This document shows positions 5,137 to 5,315 of a stretch of DNA of 5,315 nucleotides, in pieces. Source of the stretch: Acidimicrobiaceae bacterium (GTDB lineage: Bacteria; Actinomycetota; Acidimicrobiia; Acidimicrobiales; RAAP-2); NCBI GenBank assembly GCA_003133005.1, contig PKZI01000123.1, forward strand, positions 1 to 5,315, written 5' to 3'. How positions within the stretch are numbered: position 1 is the stretch's first letter; each line of letters starts with the position of its first letter. The notes under the pieces were generated by a model, which was given only the letters and a program-made list of their open reading frames with translations, was not told where the DNA came from and did no database searches. Position numbers and translations under genes: made by a program.

Positions 5137-5315
<179 letters not shown>

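Overview
No single organism explains this 5.3 kb window. It reads as a mosaic of at least three bacterial segments. By eye (composition not computed), bases 1 to ~1910 and ~1917 to ~3380 are GC-rich. From ~3400 to the end the GC is lower and the codon use different. Two reading frames change protein family abruptly in the middle, and in both cases the frame stays open. Each join fuses the front of one well-known protein to the back of an unrelated one, so I read both as assembly chimeras or concatenated fragments, not natural fusions.

Segment 1 (1 to ~1910): the 5' part of a secreted GH18 chitinase lies on the minus strand, running off the left edge, with a good sigma70-like promoter. Divergently on the plus strand is a Tat-exported Gfo/Idh/MocA-family oxidoreductase that lacks its C-terminus. 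Secreted polysaccharide degradation next to an exported sugar oxidoreductase suits an Acidobacteria-, Verrucomicrobia- or Planctomycetes-like organism (inference).

Segment 2 (~1917 to ~3380): the 3' half of ampD, a complete ampE, and the 5' part of a BtuF-like periplasmic cobalamin-binding protein form a tightly overlapping operon (GTGA and ATGA overlaps). ampD-ampE order and sequence indicate a gammaproteobacterium.

Segment 3 (~3400 to 5315): the C-terminal part of a C4 zinc-ribbon protein overlaps a histidine phosphatase by 4 bp. A hemolysin III/PAQR-type membrane protein converges tail-to-tail on the phosphatase with no spacer. After a ~205 bp divergent intergenic region holding a terminator-like hairpin, the start of an aldo/keto reductase runs off the right edge. 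Zinc ribbon plus phosphatase recalls the actinobacterial Rv2229c-Rv2228c arrangement, so this part is probably actinobacterial.

I found no CRISPR array, tRNA, rRNA, insertion sequence, defence island or other convincing new system. The main results are the two in-frame chimeric joins, two substitutions at usually conserved catalytic or metal-ligand positions (AmpD zinc ligand, GH18 DxxDxDxE), and an oddly oriented terminator-like hairpin ahead of the hemolysin III gene.
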